This document shows, in pieces, positions 25,483 through 33,247 of a DNA stretch of 64,000 nucleotides. A program made the translations under genes and the position numbers. The DNA is from Agromyces sp. H66 (GTDB lineage Bacteria; Actinomycetota; Actinomycetes; Actinomycetales; Microbacteriaceae). The stretch covers positions 1 to 64,000 of the forward strand of contig NZ_SJZG01000007.1 of the NCBI RefSeq assembly GCF_004959775.1, written 5' to 3'. Every line of letters begins with the position of its first letter. The first letter of the stretch is position 1. The notes beneath the pieces were generated by a model. It was given only the letters and a program-made list of their open reading frames with translations, was not told the DNA's origin and ran no database searches.

Positions 25483-26556
25483 ATGCCGCGCACCGCGGCG
25501 GTGACGCGGGTGCCGGGCGCGCCCGGCGAGACCGGCGCTCCCGCCCGCCGCGCCGGGCGGCGCCTCCCGCCCGCGATCGTGCTCGGCGCATCCGTCGCGC
25601 TGCTCGCGCTCGTCGTGCTCGCGAGCCTCGCGATCGGCACGCGGCAGGTGCCCCTCGACGTCGTGCTCCAGGCGATCACCTCGCCCGAGCCCGGCGATGC
25701 CGGCCAGGTGGTCGTGCGCGACCTGCGATTCCCGCGCGCCGTCATCGGCGTCCTCGCGGGCGCGGCGTTCGGGGTGGTCGCCGCGCTCCTCCAGGGTGCG
25801 ACGCGCAACCCGCTCGCCGACCCCGGCCTGCTCGGCATCAACGCGGGCGCGTCGCTGGCCGTCGTCGCGGCGATCACGTTCACCGGCGCCGCCTCGCCGC
25901 TCGGCTTCGTCTGGTTCGCGTTCGGCGGCGCCGCGCTGGCGGCAGCCGTCGTGTTCGCCATCGGCTCGGCGGGCGGTCGCGGTGCCACGCCCGCCAGGCT
26001 CGCGCTCACTGGGGCGGCGGTCACAGCGGCGACCACGCCGCTCGTCACGCTGCTCCTGATCCGAGACGAGGGCACGCTCTCGCAGTACCGGTTCTGGTCG
26101 GTTGGCTCCCTCGCGGGCCGCGGACTCGAGACCGCGGCCCTGCTCTGGCCGTTCCTTCTCGCCGGTCTCGTGCTCGCGGCATGGCTCGCGAGCCGGCTCA
26201 ACCTGCTGGCGCTCGGAGACGACGTCGCGCGCGGGCTCGGCGTACGCCTCGGCACCACGCGCCTCGTGACGGCCGCGGCCGTCATCGTGCTCGCGGGAAC
26301 CGCGACCTCGCTCGCCGGGCCGATCGCGCTCCTCGGCCTCGCGGTCGCGCACGCCGCGCGAGGCCTCGTCGGCGGCGACTACCGGTGGCTCACGCCGCTG
26401 GCCGCCGTGCTCGGCGCGATCGTGCTGCTCGCCTCCGACGTCATCGGCCGGGTCGTCGTCGCCCCCGCGGAGCTCGAGGCGGGCATCGTCGCCGCCATCG
26501 TCGGCGCGCCCGTGCTCATCGCGCTCGTGCGGCGCAGCCGGGGGTCGGCGCTGTGA
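25483..26556 (+). CDS. Iron-siderophore ABC transporter permease 1 (FecCD family)
   Basis: A 357-residue polytopic permease of the BtuC/FecCD family, with about ten membrane helices. GATRNPLADPGLLGINAGAS is the conserved cytoplasmic motif that contacts the ATPase; GLGVRLGTTR and AGPIALLGLAVAHAAR are also typical. Start: ATG 25483 is used; GTG 25471 in frame is possible and neither has a strong ribosome-binding site. Its stop overlaps the second permease start (GTGA). Together with permease 2 it would form a heterodimeric channel. Confidence 0.87.
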   Translation: MPRTAAVTRVPGAPGETGAPARRAGRRLPPAIVLGASVALLALVVLASLAIGTRQVPLDVVLQAITSPEPGDAGQVVVRDLRFPRAVIGVLAGAAFGVVAALLQGATRNPLADPGLLGINAGASLAVVAAITFTGAASPLGFVWFAFGGAALAAAVVFAIGSAGGRGATPARLALTGAAVTAATTPLVTLLLIRDEGTLSQYRFWSVGSLAGRGLETAALLWPFLLAGLVLAAWLASRLNLLALGDDVARGLGVRLGTTRLVTAAAVIVLAGTATSLAGPIALLGLAVAHAARGLVGGDYRWLTPLAAVLGAIVLLASDVIGRVVVAPAELEAGIVAAIVGAPVLIALVRRSRGSAL

Positions 26557-27632
26557 GCGCGGGCGGAGTGGGCACCGAGTCGAAGCCAGGGATGCGGGGC
26601 GGCGCCGTCGTCGCCGCCGTGGCGGCCGGGCGGGCGCGCCGGCGCCGGCGCGGGGCATCCGTCATCGCCGTCGTCTCGCTCGTCGGCATCGTGGCGGCGA
26701 CCGCGTCGCTCCTCATCGGCGCCGCCGGACTCGGCGTCGGCGACGTGGTCGCCGCGCTCGCGGGCCGGGGTTCCCCGACGGCCGAGTTCGTCATCCTGCG
26801 GCTGCGGCTCCCGCGCGTGATCGCGGCGCTCATCGCGGGCGGCGCGCTCGGGCTCGGCGGCGCGATGTTCCAGACGACGCTGCGCAACCCGCTCGCGAGC
26901 CCCGACATCCTGGGCGTCACCGGCGGCGCGAGCCTCGCCGCCGTCGGGTCGATGCTCGTGCTGGGGCTCGACGGTCCCGCGGTCTCGCTCGCGGCGTTCG
27001 CGGGCGCCCTGGTGGTCGCGGCGCTCATGTGGGCGCTGGCCTGGCGCGGCGGGCTCACCGGCATCCGATTCGTGCTCGTGGGCATCGGCCTCGCGTCGAT
27101 CGTGTCGGGGCTGCTCGGCTGGCTCATCACGCGTGCCGACCTGCGCGAGGCGTCGGAGGCGATCGTGTGGATGGTCGGCGGCATCGCCTCGGTCGGCTGG
27201 GACGAGCTCGCCACCGCCGGCGGCGCGCTCGCCGTGCTTGCCGTGGCGACGGCGCTGTTCGCACCGCGGATGCCGCTCCTCGCGCTCTCCGACGACAGCG
27301 CGCGTTCGCTCGGGCTCGAGGCGACGCTCGCCCGTGCCGTGGCGATCGTGCTCGGCGTCGGCCTCGTCGCCGTCGCGACGGCGCTCGCGGGGCCGATCGC
27401 GTTCGTCGCCCTCGTCGCCGCGCCCATCGCCCGCGCGCTGATCGGCCACGGGCAGGCGGCGCTCGCCGCCTCCGCGGGGGTCGGGGCGGCCATCGTGCTC
27501 GTCGCCGACCTCGTCGCCCAGCACGCCTTCGCGGGCATCGCGGTGCCCGTCGGCATCGTCACCGGCCTCATCGGCGCGCCCTACCTGCTCTGGCTCATCG
27601 CGAGCAGCAACCGGAAAGGATTCGACGGATGA
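26553..27632 (+). CDS. Iron-siderophore ABC transporter permease 2 (FecCD family)
   Basis: A 359-residue FecCD-type permease. A basic N-terminus (about residues 25-38, with an Arg run) precedes the first helix. TTLRNPLASPDILGVTGGAS is the ATPase-contact motif, and ALAGPIAFVALVAAPIAR is conserved. About ten membrane segments. GTG start overlapping the previous stop; its own stop overlaps the ATPase start by four bases, so the three are tightly coupled. Confidence 0.87.
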   Translation: MSAGGVGTESKPGMRGGAVVAAVAAGRARRRRRGASVIAVVSLVGIVAATASLLIGAAGLGVGDVVAALAGRGSPTAEFVILRLRLPRVIAALIAGGALGLGGAMFQTTLRNPLASPDILGVTGGASLAAVGSMLVLGLDGPAVSLAAFAGALVVAALMWALAWRGGLTGIRFVLVGIGLASIVSGLLGWLITRADLREASEAIVWMVGGIASVGWDELATAGGALAVLAVATALFAPRMPLLALSDDSARSLGLEATLARAVAIVLGVGLVAVATALAGPIAFVALVAAPIARALIGHGQAALAASAGVGAAIVLVADLVAQHAFAGIAVPVGIVTGLIGAPYLLWLIASSNRKGFDG

Positions 27633-28447
27633 TCCGGTCGGCGTCCCACACCCTCCGCGCGGAGTCCCTCGCGCTCGCCTACGACGGGCGCACCGTGATC
27701 GAGGGCCTCGACCTCGAGATCCCCGACGGGCGCATCACGGCCATCGTCGGACCCAACGCGAGCGGCAAGTCGACGCTCCTTCGCGGTCTCGCCCGGCTCA
27801 TGCGCCCGGAGGCGGGCCGGGTCACGCTCGACGGCCGCGACATCCGCTCGTACGCGCCGAAGGAGTTCGCGCGCCGGGTCGCCGTGCTGCCCCAGCAGCC
27901 GGTCGCACCCGACGGCGTGCCCGTCGCCGAGCTCGTGGCGCGCGGACGGCACCCGCATCGGGGCTGGTTCGGCGGCCGGTCGAGCGACGACGACCGCGTC
28001 GTCGCCGAGGTGCTCGAGGCGACGGGCACGGCGGAGCTCGCCGATCGCGTCGTCTCGGAGCTGTCGGGCGGCCAGCGCCAGCGCGTCTGGATCGCCATGG
28101 CGCTCGCGCAGCGCGCCGACATCGTGCTGCTCGACGAGCCCACGAGCTTCCTCGACGTGAGCCACCAGCTCGAACTCCTCGACCTGCTCACGGAGACGAA
28201 CCGCCGGCACGGCACGACCGTCGTCATGGTGCTGCACGAGCTCAACCTCGCGGCCCGCTACGCCGATCACCTCGTCGTCGTCGACGCGGGGCGGATCGCG
28301 GCGGCGGGGGAGAGCGTCGCCGTGATGACCGCCGACACGGTCGGGGCGGCGTTCGACCTGGACTGCGTCGTGGTCGACGACCCCGTGACGGGCTGGCCCA
28401 TGGTGGTGCCGATCGGGCGATTTCATCGTGCTCAGAGATTAGGTTAG
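27629..28447 (+). CDS. Iron-siderophore ABC transporter, ATP-binding protein
   Basis: A 272-residue ABC ATPase of the FecE/FepC type. Walker A is GPNASGKST (41-49), the Q-loop is VLPQQP, the signature is LSGGQRQRVW, Walker B is IVLLDEPTSFLDVSHQ, and the switch His is in VLHELNLAARYAD. The last codons (from the TTA Leu at 28439) and the stop lie inside an IdeR-type box that serves the following gene, so coding and regulatory sequence overlap. Confidence 0.9.
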   Translation: MIRSASHTLRAESLALAYDGRTVIEGLDLEIPDGRITAIVGPNASGKSTLLRGLARLMRPEAGRVTLDGRDIRSYAPKEFARRVAVLPQQPVAPDGVPVAELVARGRHPHRGWFGGRSSDDDRVVAEVLEATGTAELADRVVSELSGGQRQRVWIAMALAQRADIVLLDEPTSFLDVSHQLELLDLLTETNRRHGTTVVMVLHELNLAARYADHLVVVDAGRIAAAGESVAVMTADTVGAAFDLDCVVVDDPVTGWPMVVPIGRFHRAQRLG

Positions 28448-28457
28448 GCTAACCTCA
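28439..28457. promoter_or_regulatory. IdeR/DtxR-type iron box for the siderophore-binding lipoprotein gene
   Basis: TTAGGTTAGGCTAACCTCA differs from the consensus TTAGGTTAGGCTAACCTAA at one position. It overlaps the stop codon of the upstream ATPase gene and lies 27 bases before ATG 28485, giving that gene a separate iron-regulated promoter within the cluster. Confidence 0.85.
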
Positions 28458-28484
28458 ATTTGACCTTGCCTCGGAAAGGGAGCC

Positions 28485-29501
28485 ATGCACGCCCGACGCA
28501 CCCCCGCCGTCATCGCCGCCGCCGCGGCATCCGTCCTCGCCCTCGCCGGATGCTCGGCGCCCGCATCGGGCGACGGCGGCGCCGCCGCGGCATCCGACGG
28601 CGCCTTCCCCGTGACCATCGCCCACGCCTTCGGCGAGACCGAGATCTCCGCCGAACCCGAGCGCGTCGCGACCTGGGGCTGGGGGAGCACCGAGGCCGCG
28701 CTCGCGCTCGGCGTCGTTCCGGTCGCGATGGCGCAGCAGACGTACGGCGCGAACGACGAGGGCGTGCTGCCCTGGGTGGCCGACGAGCTCGAGGAGCTCG
28801 GCGCCGAGACGCCGGCCATCCTCACCGACGACGGCGAGGCGCCGCCGTACGAGGAGCTCGTCGAGGCCGCGCCCGACGTGATCCTCGCCCCGTACTCGGG
28901 GATCACCGAGGAGCAGTACGACCTGCTCAGCGAGATCGCGCCGACCGTCGCCTACCCCGGCGAGGCCTGGACCACGCCGTGGCGCGAGACCGTCACGATC
29001 GTCGGCACGGCGCTCGGGCTCGAGCGCGAAGCGCGGGGCGTGCTCGACGACCTCGACGCCGAGCTCGCGGCGCAGGCCGAGGCCCATCCCGAGCTCGACG
29101 GCCTCACGGTGGCCGCGGTCTGGGATGTCGCGGGCACGTTCTACGTGTACACGCCCGAGGATTCGCGCGTGGAGTTCCTGTCGGCACTCGGCCTCGAGGA
29201 CGCGCCCGCGGTGGCGGAGCTCGCCAATGGCGACTCGCCCTACTTCTTCACGCTGAGCTACGAGCAGCTCGACCGGCTCGACAGCGACCTCGTGATCAGC
29301 TACCACGACACGCCGGCGGAGGCCGACGCGTTCCTCGCCTCGGCGCCGATCCGGGCCATCCCCGCCGTCACCCGCGGGCAGGTCGCCCAGGTCGTCGGCA
29401 CCGAGCTCATCGCGGCGGTCTCGCCGCCCACCGCCCTGTCGTTGACCTACGGACTCGACGAGCTCGTCGCGTCGCTCTCGTCGGCCGCGCAGGCCGGCTG
29501 A
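28485..29501 (+). CDS. Iron-siderophore substrate-binding lipoprotein
   Basis: A 338-residue type III (FecB/BtuF-like) binding protein. Signal peptide with lipobox LALAGC, Cys23 as the lipid-anchored residue, then an Ala/Gly/Ser linker. The mature domain has PERVATWGWGSTEAALALG and PYEELVEAAPDVILAPYSGIT, typical of this class, joined by a long helix. It captures ferric-siderophore outside the membrane and delivers it to the two permeases. It is placed last in the cluster, behind its own near-perfect IdeR box, with a GGAAAGGGAG ribosome-binding site. Confidence 0.88.
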   Translation: MHARRTPAVIAAAAASVLALAGCSAPASGDGGAAAASDGAFPVTIAHAFGETEISAEPERVATWGWGSTEAALALGVVPVAMAQQTYGANDEGVLPWVADELEELGAETPAILTDDGEAPPYEELVEAAPDVILAPYSGITEEQYDLLSEIAPTVAYPGEAWTTPWRETVTIVGTALGLEREARGVLDDLDAELAAQAEAHPELDGLTVAAVWDVAGTFYVYTPEDSRVEFLSALGLEDAPAVAELANGDSPYFFTLSYEQLDRLDSDLVISYHDTPAEADAFLASAPIRAIPAVTRGQVAQVVGTELIAAVSPPTALSLTYGLDELVASLSSAAQAG

Positions 29502-29521
29502 CCGGGGTTCCGTTCGGCGTC

Positions 29522-29932
29522 TCAGCGCGGCGTGCCGGGCCTCCGCACCGGCCGCCCGCGGCGGACGTAGCCACCGGCCTCCAGTCCGGCCTCGATCTCG
29601 AAGCGGTTGCGCAGCGGATCGAGGCCCGACGCGAAGTAGAGCAACGGGAAGAGGAATCCGTACCTGCGCCACTGCGCCTTGTGCACCGCTTCGTGCCCGA
29701 GCACGAGGTCGCCGGCGTTCCGGTCGGTGAGGTAGCAGGCGCCGACGCACGTCCCGCCGCGGCGGAACGTCCACTTCGGCATACCCGTGAAGACCACGAG
29801 TCCCTGTCGCACCTCGATCGGCCCGGTGCTCCACAGGAAACCCCATGTGAAGCCCACGAGGGTCGCCCACCAGTACCCCGCGCGGCTGATCGGCGAGTCG
29901 GTGAGGCGGATCCGGAGCATCCGCTCGCTCAC
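29522..29932 (-). CDS. Small HExxH-motif protein of unknown function
   Basis: A 136-residue protein, basic and rich in aromatic residues, with HEAVH (His80-Glu81-...-His84), the zinc-metalloprotease HExxH signature, in LVLGHEAVHKAQWRRYG. A Cys pair (Cys62, Cys66) lies in GGTCVGACYLTD. One hydrophobic stretch (about 20-36) and another (about 93-102) suggest membrane association. Similar proteins in Microbacteriaceae are, as I recall, loosely labelled Fe-S oxidoreductase, which the sequence does not support. GTG start overlaps the flavoprotein stop by four bases, so it is the last gene of the arginase-like/flavoprotein operon. ATG 29920 is an alternative start. Confidence 0.65.
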   Translation of the reverse strand: MSERMLRIRLTDSPISRAGYWWATLVGFTWGFLWSTGPIEVRQGLVVFTGMPKWTFRRGGTCVGACYLTDRNAGDLVLGHEAVHKAQWRRYGFLFPLLYFASGLDPLRNRFEIEAGLEAGGYVRRGRPVRRPGTPR

Positions 29933-31371
29933 GCGGCGACCTCCGGGCGCCCGAGGTCCTCGAGCAGTCGCAGCCAGACCTCGCTCACGGTGGGGAAGGC
30001 GGGAACCGCATGCCAGAGCCGGTCGACGGGCACCTCGCCCACGATCGCGGTCGTCGCGGCGTGCAGCAGTTCGGCGACGTCCTGGCCGACGAAGGTCGCG
30101 CCGACGACGACCCCTCGCCCGGCGTCGACCACGAGGCGCGCGCGTCCATCGTAGCCGTCCGCGAGGATGCCGGCCCCGCTCGCCGACTCGATGGCGACGT
30201 CGCCGACGCGCACGTCGATGCCCGCGTCCCGGGCGGCGGCCTCGGTGAGCCCGACGGCGACGCACTCGGGCTCGGCGAACACGACCTGCGGCACCGCCGT
30301 GTGGTCGGCCGTCGCCGCATGCACCCCCCACGGCGAGGCGTCGACGGGAGCTCCCTTCGCCCGCGCGGCGATCGCGTCGCCGGCGGCGCGGCCCTGGTAC
30401 TTGCCCTGGTGGGTGAGCAGTGCGCGATGGTTGACGTCGCCGGTCGCGTACAGCCAGTCGCCGTCGCCTGACGCGCCGCGCACGAGCATGGTCTCGTCGA
30501 CGTCGAGCCAGGAGCCGGGCTCGAGGCCCACCGTGTCGAGACCGATCGCACCCGTGCGAGGCGCGCGACCGGTCGCCACGAGCACCTCGTCGGCCGTGAC
30601 CGTCGAGCCGTCGTCGAGCGTGACGACCACCTCGCCCGCCGCGGTGCGCTCGACCTTCGTCGGCTCGACGCCCAGCCGCACGGATGCCCCGAGCCCGCGC
30701 AGTCCCGCCGCGACGGCCTCGCCCGCGAAGGGCTCGAAGCCGCCGAGCAGGCGGCTGCGCACGAGCACCGTGACCTCGGTGCCGAAGCCCGCGAAGGCGG
30801 TCGCCATCTCGGTGGCCACGACGCCGCCGCCGATGATGGCGAGGCGGGCGGGCGGATCCTGCACGCTCGTCGCGTCGCGGCTCGTCCATGGGCGGGCCTC
30901 GGCGAGTCCGGGGATGGGCGGCACCACCGGGTCGGAGCCCGTGGAGACCACGACGGCGTGTCGGGCGATGAGGGTGACCTCGGTGCCGTCGGGTCGATCG
31001 ACGACGACGCGCCGGGGCCCGTCGAGGCGGCCGGTTCCGCGTTCGAGCTCGATGCCGACGCTGTCGAGCCAGCCGACGGCGCCCGTGTCGGTCCAGTCCG
31101 AGACCCAGTAGTCGCGTCGGCGGAGCACCGCCGACACGTCGAGCGATCCCGTGATCGCCTCGGCCGCACCGGGCACGCGCTGGGCGGCCCGCAGCGCGGC
31201 GGCGCTGCGCAGCAGCGTCTTCGATGGGATGCACGCCCAGTACGAGCACTCGCCACCGACGAGCTCGCGCTCGACGATCACCGTCTGGAGGCCGCCCGCG
31301 CGGGCCCGGTCGGCCACGTTCTCACCGACGGGGCCGCCGCCCAGGACGACGACGTCCACCTCGCGCTCCAT
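29929..31371 (-). CDS. FAD-dependent pyridine nucleotide-disulfide oxidoreductase
   Basis: A 480-residue flavoprotein of the dihydrolipoamide dehydrogenase/mycothione reductase class. The FAD-binding motif is VVLGGGPVGENVA, the redox-active pair is Cys42/Cys47 in ECSYWACIPSK, and the NAD(P)-binding motif is LAIIGGGVVATEMA. LYATGDVN is the second FAD motif, and the C-terminal HAVPAFPTVSE supplies the His/Glu acid-base pair. Both catalytic Cys are kept, so a real disulfide substrate is expected. It is not next to 2-oxo acid dehydrogenase genes. A preceding arginase-fold gene ends 27 bases upstream and a small HExxH gene overlaps its stop. Confidence 0.82.
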   Translation of the reverse strand: MEREVDVVVLGGGPVGENVADRARAGGLQTVIVERELVGGECSYWACIPSKTLLRSAAALRAAQRVPGAAEAITGSLDVSAVLRRRDYWVSDWTDTGAVGWLDSVGIELERGTGRLDGPRRVVVDRPDGTEVTLIARHAVVVSTGSDPVVPPIPGLAEARPWTSRDATSVQDPPARLAIIGGGVVATEMATAFAGFGTEVTVLVRSRLLGGFEPFAGEAVAAGLRGLGASVRLGVEPTKVERTAAGEVVVTLDDGSTVTADEVLVATGRAPRTGAIGLDTVGLEPGSWLDVDETMLVRGASGDGDWLYATGDVNHRALLTHQGKYQGRAAGDAIAARAKGAPVDASPWGVHAATADHTAVPQVVFAEPECVAVGLTEAAARDAGIDVRVGDVAIESASGAGILADGYDGRARLVVDAGRGVVVGATFVGQDVAELLHAATTAIVGEVPVDRLWHAVPAFPTVSEVWLRLLEDLGRPEVAA

Positions 31372-31398
31372 GTGTCTCCTCTCGGTGGGGTTGCCGCG

Positions 31399-32316
31399 TC
31401 AGACCGCGTCGGCCTGGCGCTCCGCGTCGGACTCGGGCTCCGCATCAGCCACCCGCTCCGCGCCGTCGCGCGCCGCTCGCGCACCCGACGTGAGTGCGCC
31501 GACGAGCCGGAGGATCGTGGGCAGGTCGTCGCTCGCGGCGTCGGGCGTCGCGGGGGCGAAGCCGGCGATCGCCGCCCCGGCGAGCGGGAAGCGGGCGGAC
31601 ACCGCGCGGAGGAGCGCCGCGAGGGCGGTGGCGTCGACGCCGAACGGCATGGGGTAGGGGAGTCCCGCGAGCGCCGACGGGTCGAGCACGTCGAGGTCGA
31701 CGTGCACGAACACGTTCGCGGCACCCGTCTGCTCGAGCGCGCCGACGACGACCGCCGGATCCGAGAGGTCGTCCACGGTGAGGACCGCCACGCCCCGCTC
31801 GTCGATGAAGCGCTGCTCCTCGTCGTCGATCGCCCGGATCCCGCCGAGCACGAGGCGCCGGGCGGCGACGCGCGTCGCCTCGTCGAGCGCGAGTCCCTCG
31901 GCGCCGTCGCCCGCGATCGCGCGGAGCGTCATGCCGCCGAACCCGCCCGACGGCGACGACTCCGGCGTGTTCAGGTCGGGTTGCGCGTCGAGCCAGAGCA
32001 CGGCCAGGTCGCCGCCCGTCCGCCGTGATGCGTGCGCGACCGCGGCGAGCGAGACGCTGCAGTCACCGCCGATCGTGAACGCCCAGTCGGGCACGCCGGC
32101 GAGCGACTCCTCCATGCGTTCCCGCACGCGTCGCAGCGCGCTGTACCGGCGAACGCCGGTGCCGAGGGAGTCGCCGGCCTCGGCCGGTACGTCGACGGCG
32201 ATGGTCGCGGCGGATGGGAGGTCGCCCTGGATGGCGGTCGCCCCGTCGGCAAGGCTCATCGCACGAGCGGACACGGAACCCTGCCAGAGGGGGACGACGA
32301 CGAAGGTTGCGGGCAT
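31399..32316 (-). CDS. Arginase-fold protein with altered metal-ligand motifs
   Basis: A 305-residue ureohydrolase-fold protein. The three metal-ligand motifs are recognisable but altered: GGDCS (83-87) instead of GGDHS, and DAQPD (110-114) instead of DAHxD, while VHVDLDVLDP (Asp207, Asp209) is intact. Two of the usual ligand His are therefore Cys and Gln, so it may bind a different metal set or have lost Mn2+ catalysis. A Glu/Ala/Asp-rich tail closes the protein. First gene of an operon with the flavoprotein and HExxH protein. Start: ATG 32316, with GATACT seven bases upstream. Confidence 0.75.
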   Translation of the reverse strand: MPATFVVVPLWQGSVSARAMSLADGATAIQGDLPSAATIAVDVPAEAGDSLGTGVRRYSALRRVRERMEESLAGVPDWAFTIGGDCSVSLAAVAHASRRTGGDLAVLWLDAQPDLNTPESSPSGGFGGMTLRAIAGDGAEGLALDEATRVAARRLVLGGIRAIDDEEQRFIDERGVAVLTVDDLSDPAVVVGALEQTGAANVFVHVDLDVLDPSALAGLPYPMPFGVDATALAALLRAVSARFPLAGAAIAGFAPATPDAASDDLPTILRLVGALTSGARAARDGAERVADAEPESDAERQADAV

Positions 32317-32397
32317 GGCTCTCAGTATCGCGCCCGATGCCGCCGCGGTCGAGCACGACGCGGGCCTGCTGCGACGCGTCCCGCGCGGTCGGACGAC

Positions 32398-32432
32398 GGA
32401 TACCGCGACCCACGGCGTGGGTCGCGGCATCC
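32398..32432. terminator. GGATACCGCG-type hairpin after pspA
   Basis: GGATACCGCGACCCA (32398-32412) and TGGGTCGCGGCATCC (32418-32432) pair at 14 of 15 positions around a 5-base loop. It begins about 18 bases past the pspA stop on the minus strand and resembles the hairpins at 15445-15488 and 56915-56957. Confidence 0.55.
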
Positions 32433-32449
32433 GGCACCGATTCTCCGCG

Positions 32450-33187
32450 TCATCTCGAGAGCTGGCCCTGCGAGGAGCCGCCGGCCTTCAGCGCGGCCAG
32501 GCGCGCGTCGACCTCGGTGAGTTCGCCCAGGTCGTCGAGCTCGTTGAACTGCGCGTCGAGACTGGATGCCGCGAGCTCGGCCTGGCCGCGCACGACGGCC
32601 TCCTCGCGGCGGATCTTGTCCTCGAAGCGCCCGATCTCGCTGGTCGGGTCGAGCACGTCGATCGACTTGATCGCATCGTGCACCTGCTTCTGCGCCTCGG
32701 CCGTCTTCGAACGCGCGATCAGCTCGGAGCGCTTGTTCTGCAGCTGGACGAGCTTCTCCTTCATGCCGTTCAGGCCGGCCTTGAGCTTCTCGACCACCTC
32801 GGTCTGCGCGGCGATCTGCGGCTCCGCGGCCTTCGCCTCGTTCTCGGCCGAGATCTGCCGGCTCAGGGCGACCTTCGCGAGGTTGTCGAACTTGTCGGCG
32901 CCCGCGGCGTCGCCTGCCGAGCGCAGTTCGTCGCCCTTGCGGCTCGCGGCGAGGGCCTTCTCGCCCCACTCGCGCGCCGCCTCGACGTCTTCGCGGTGGT
33001 CGTCTTCGAGCAGGCGCAGGTTGCCGATCGTCTCGGCGATCGCGGCCTCGGCGTCGGCGATCGAGTTGGTGAAGTCGCGCACCATCTGGTCGAGCATCAC
33101 CCGCGGATCCTCGGCCTGGTCGATGAGCGCGTTGATGTTCGCCCTCAGGAGCTGTGAGATGCGGCCGAAGATGGACTGCTTCGTCAT
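32450..33187 (-). CDS. pspA: PspA/IM30 family envelope-stress protein
   Basis: A 245-residue, almost wholly alpha-helical protein. The N-terminal amphipathic region MTKQSIFGRISQLLRANIN is the membrane-binding helix, followed by INALIDQAEDPRVMLDQMVRDF, the PspA family signature. Long coiled coils run from about 30 to 190. PspA forms ESCRT-III-like assemblies that support a damaged cytoplasmic membrane. Preceded by AAGGAACC. The TPM-domain gene lies immediately upstream on the same strand (60 bases), suggesting one envelope-maintenance unit. Confidence 0.85.
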   Translation of the reverse strand: MTKQSIFGRISQLLRANINALIDQAEDPRVMLDQMVRDFTNSIADAEAAIAETIGNLRLLEDDHREDVEAAREWGEKALAASRKGDELRSAGDAAGADKFDNLAKVALSRQISAENEAKAAEPQIAAQTEVVEKLKAGLNGMKEKLVQLQNKRSELIARSKTAEAQKQVHDAIKSIDVLDPTSEIGRFEDKIRREEAVVRGQAELAASSLDAQFNELDDLGELTEVDARLAALKAGGSSQGQLSR

Positions 33188-33247
33188 GGTGGTTCCTTTC
33201 CGTGGTGATCGTTGGTCGTCAGGTCGTGGTCGTGTCGGTCTCGGTGG

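Noticed and set aside
29032-29501. TPR-like or ATP-binding features in the iron-binding lipoprotein region
   Set aside because: The helical Glu/Ala-rich stretch is the interdomain helix typical of class III binding proteins.
29929-31371. Lipoamide dehydrogenase subunit of the 2-oxoglutarate complex (linked to kgd at 1-264)
   Set aside because: It is 30 kb from kgd, not near E2 genes, and its GECSYWACIPSK motif fits the broader disulfide-reductase class better than canonical LpdA.
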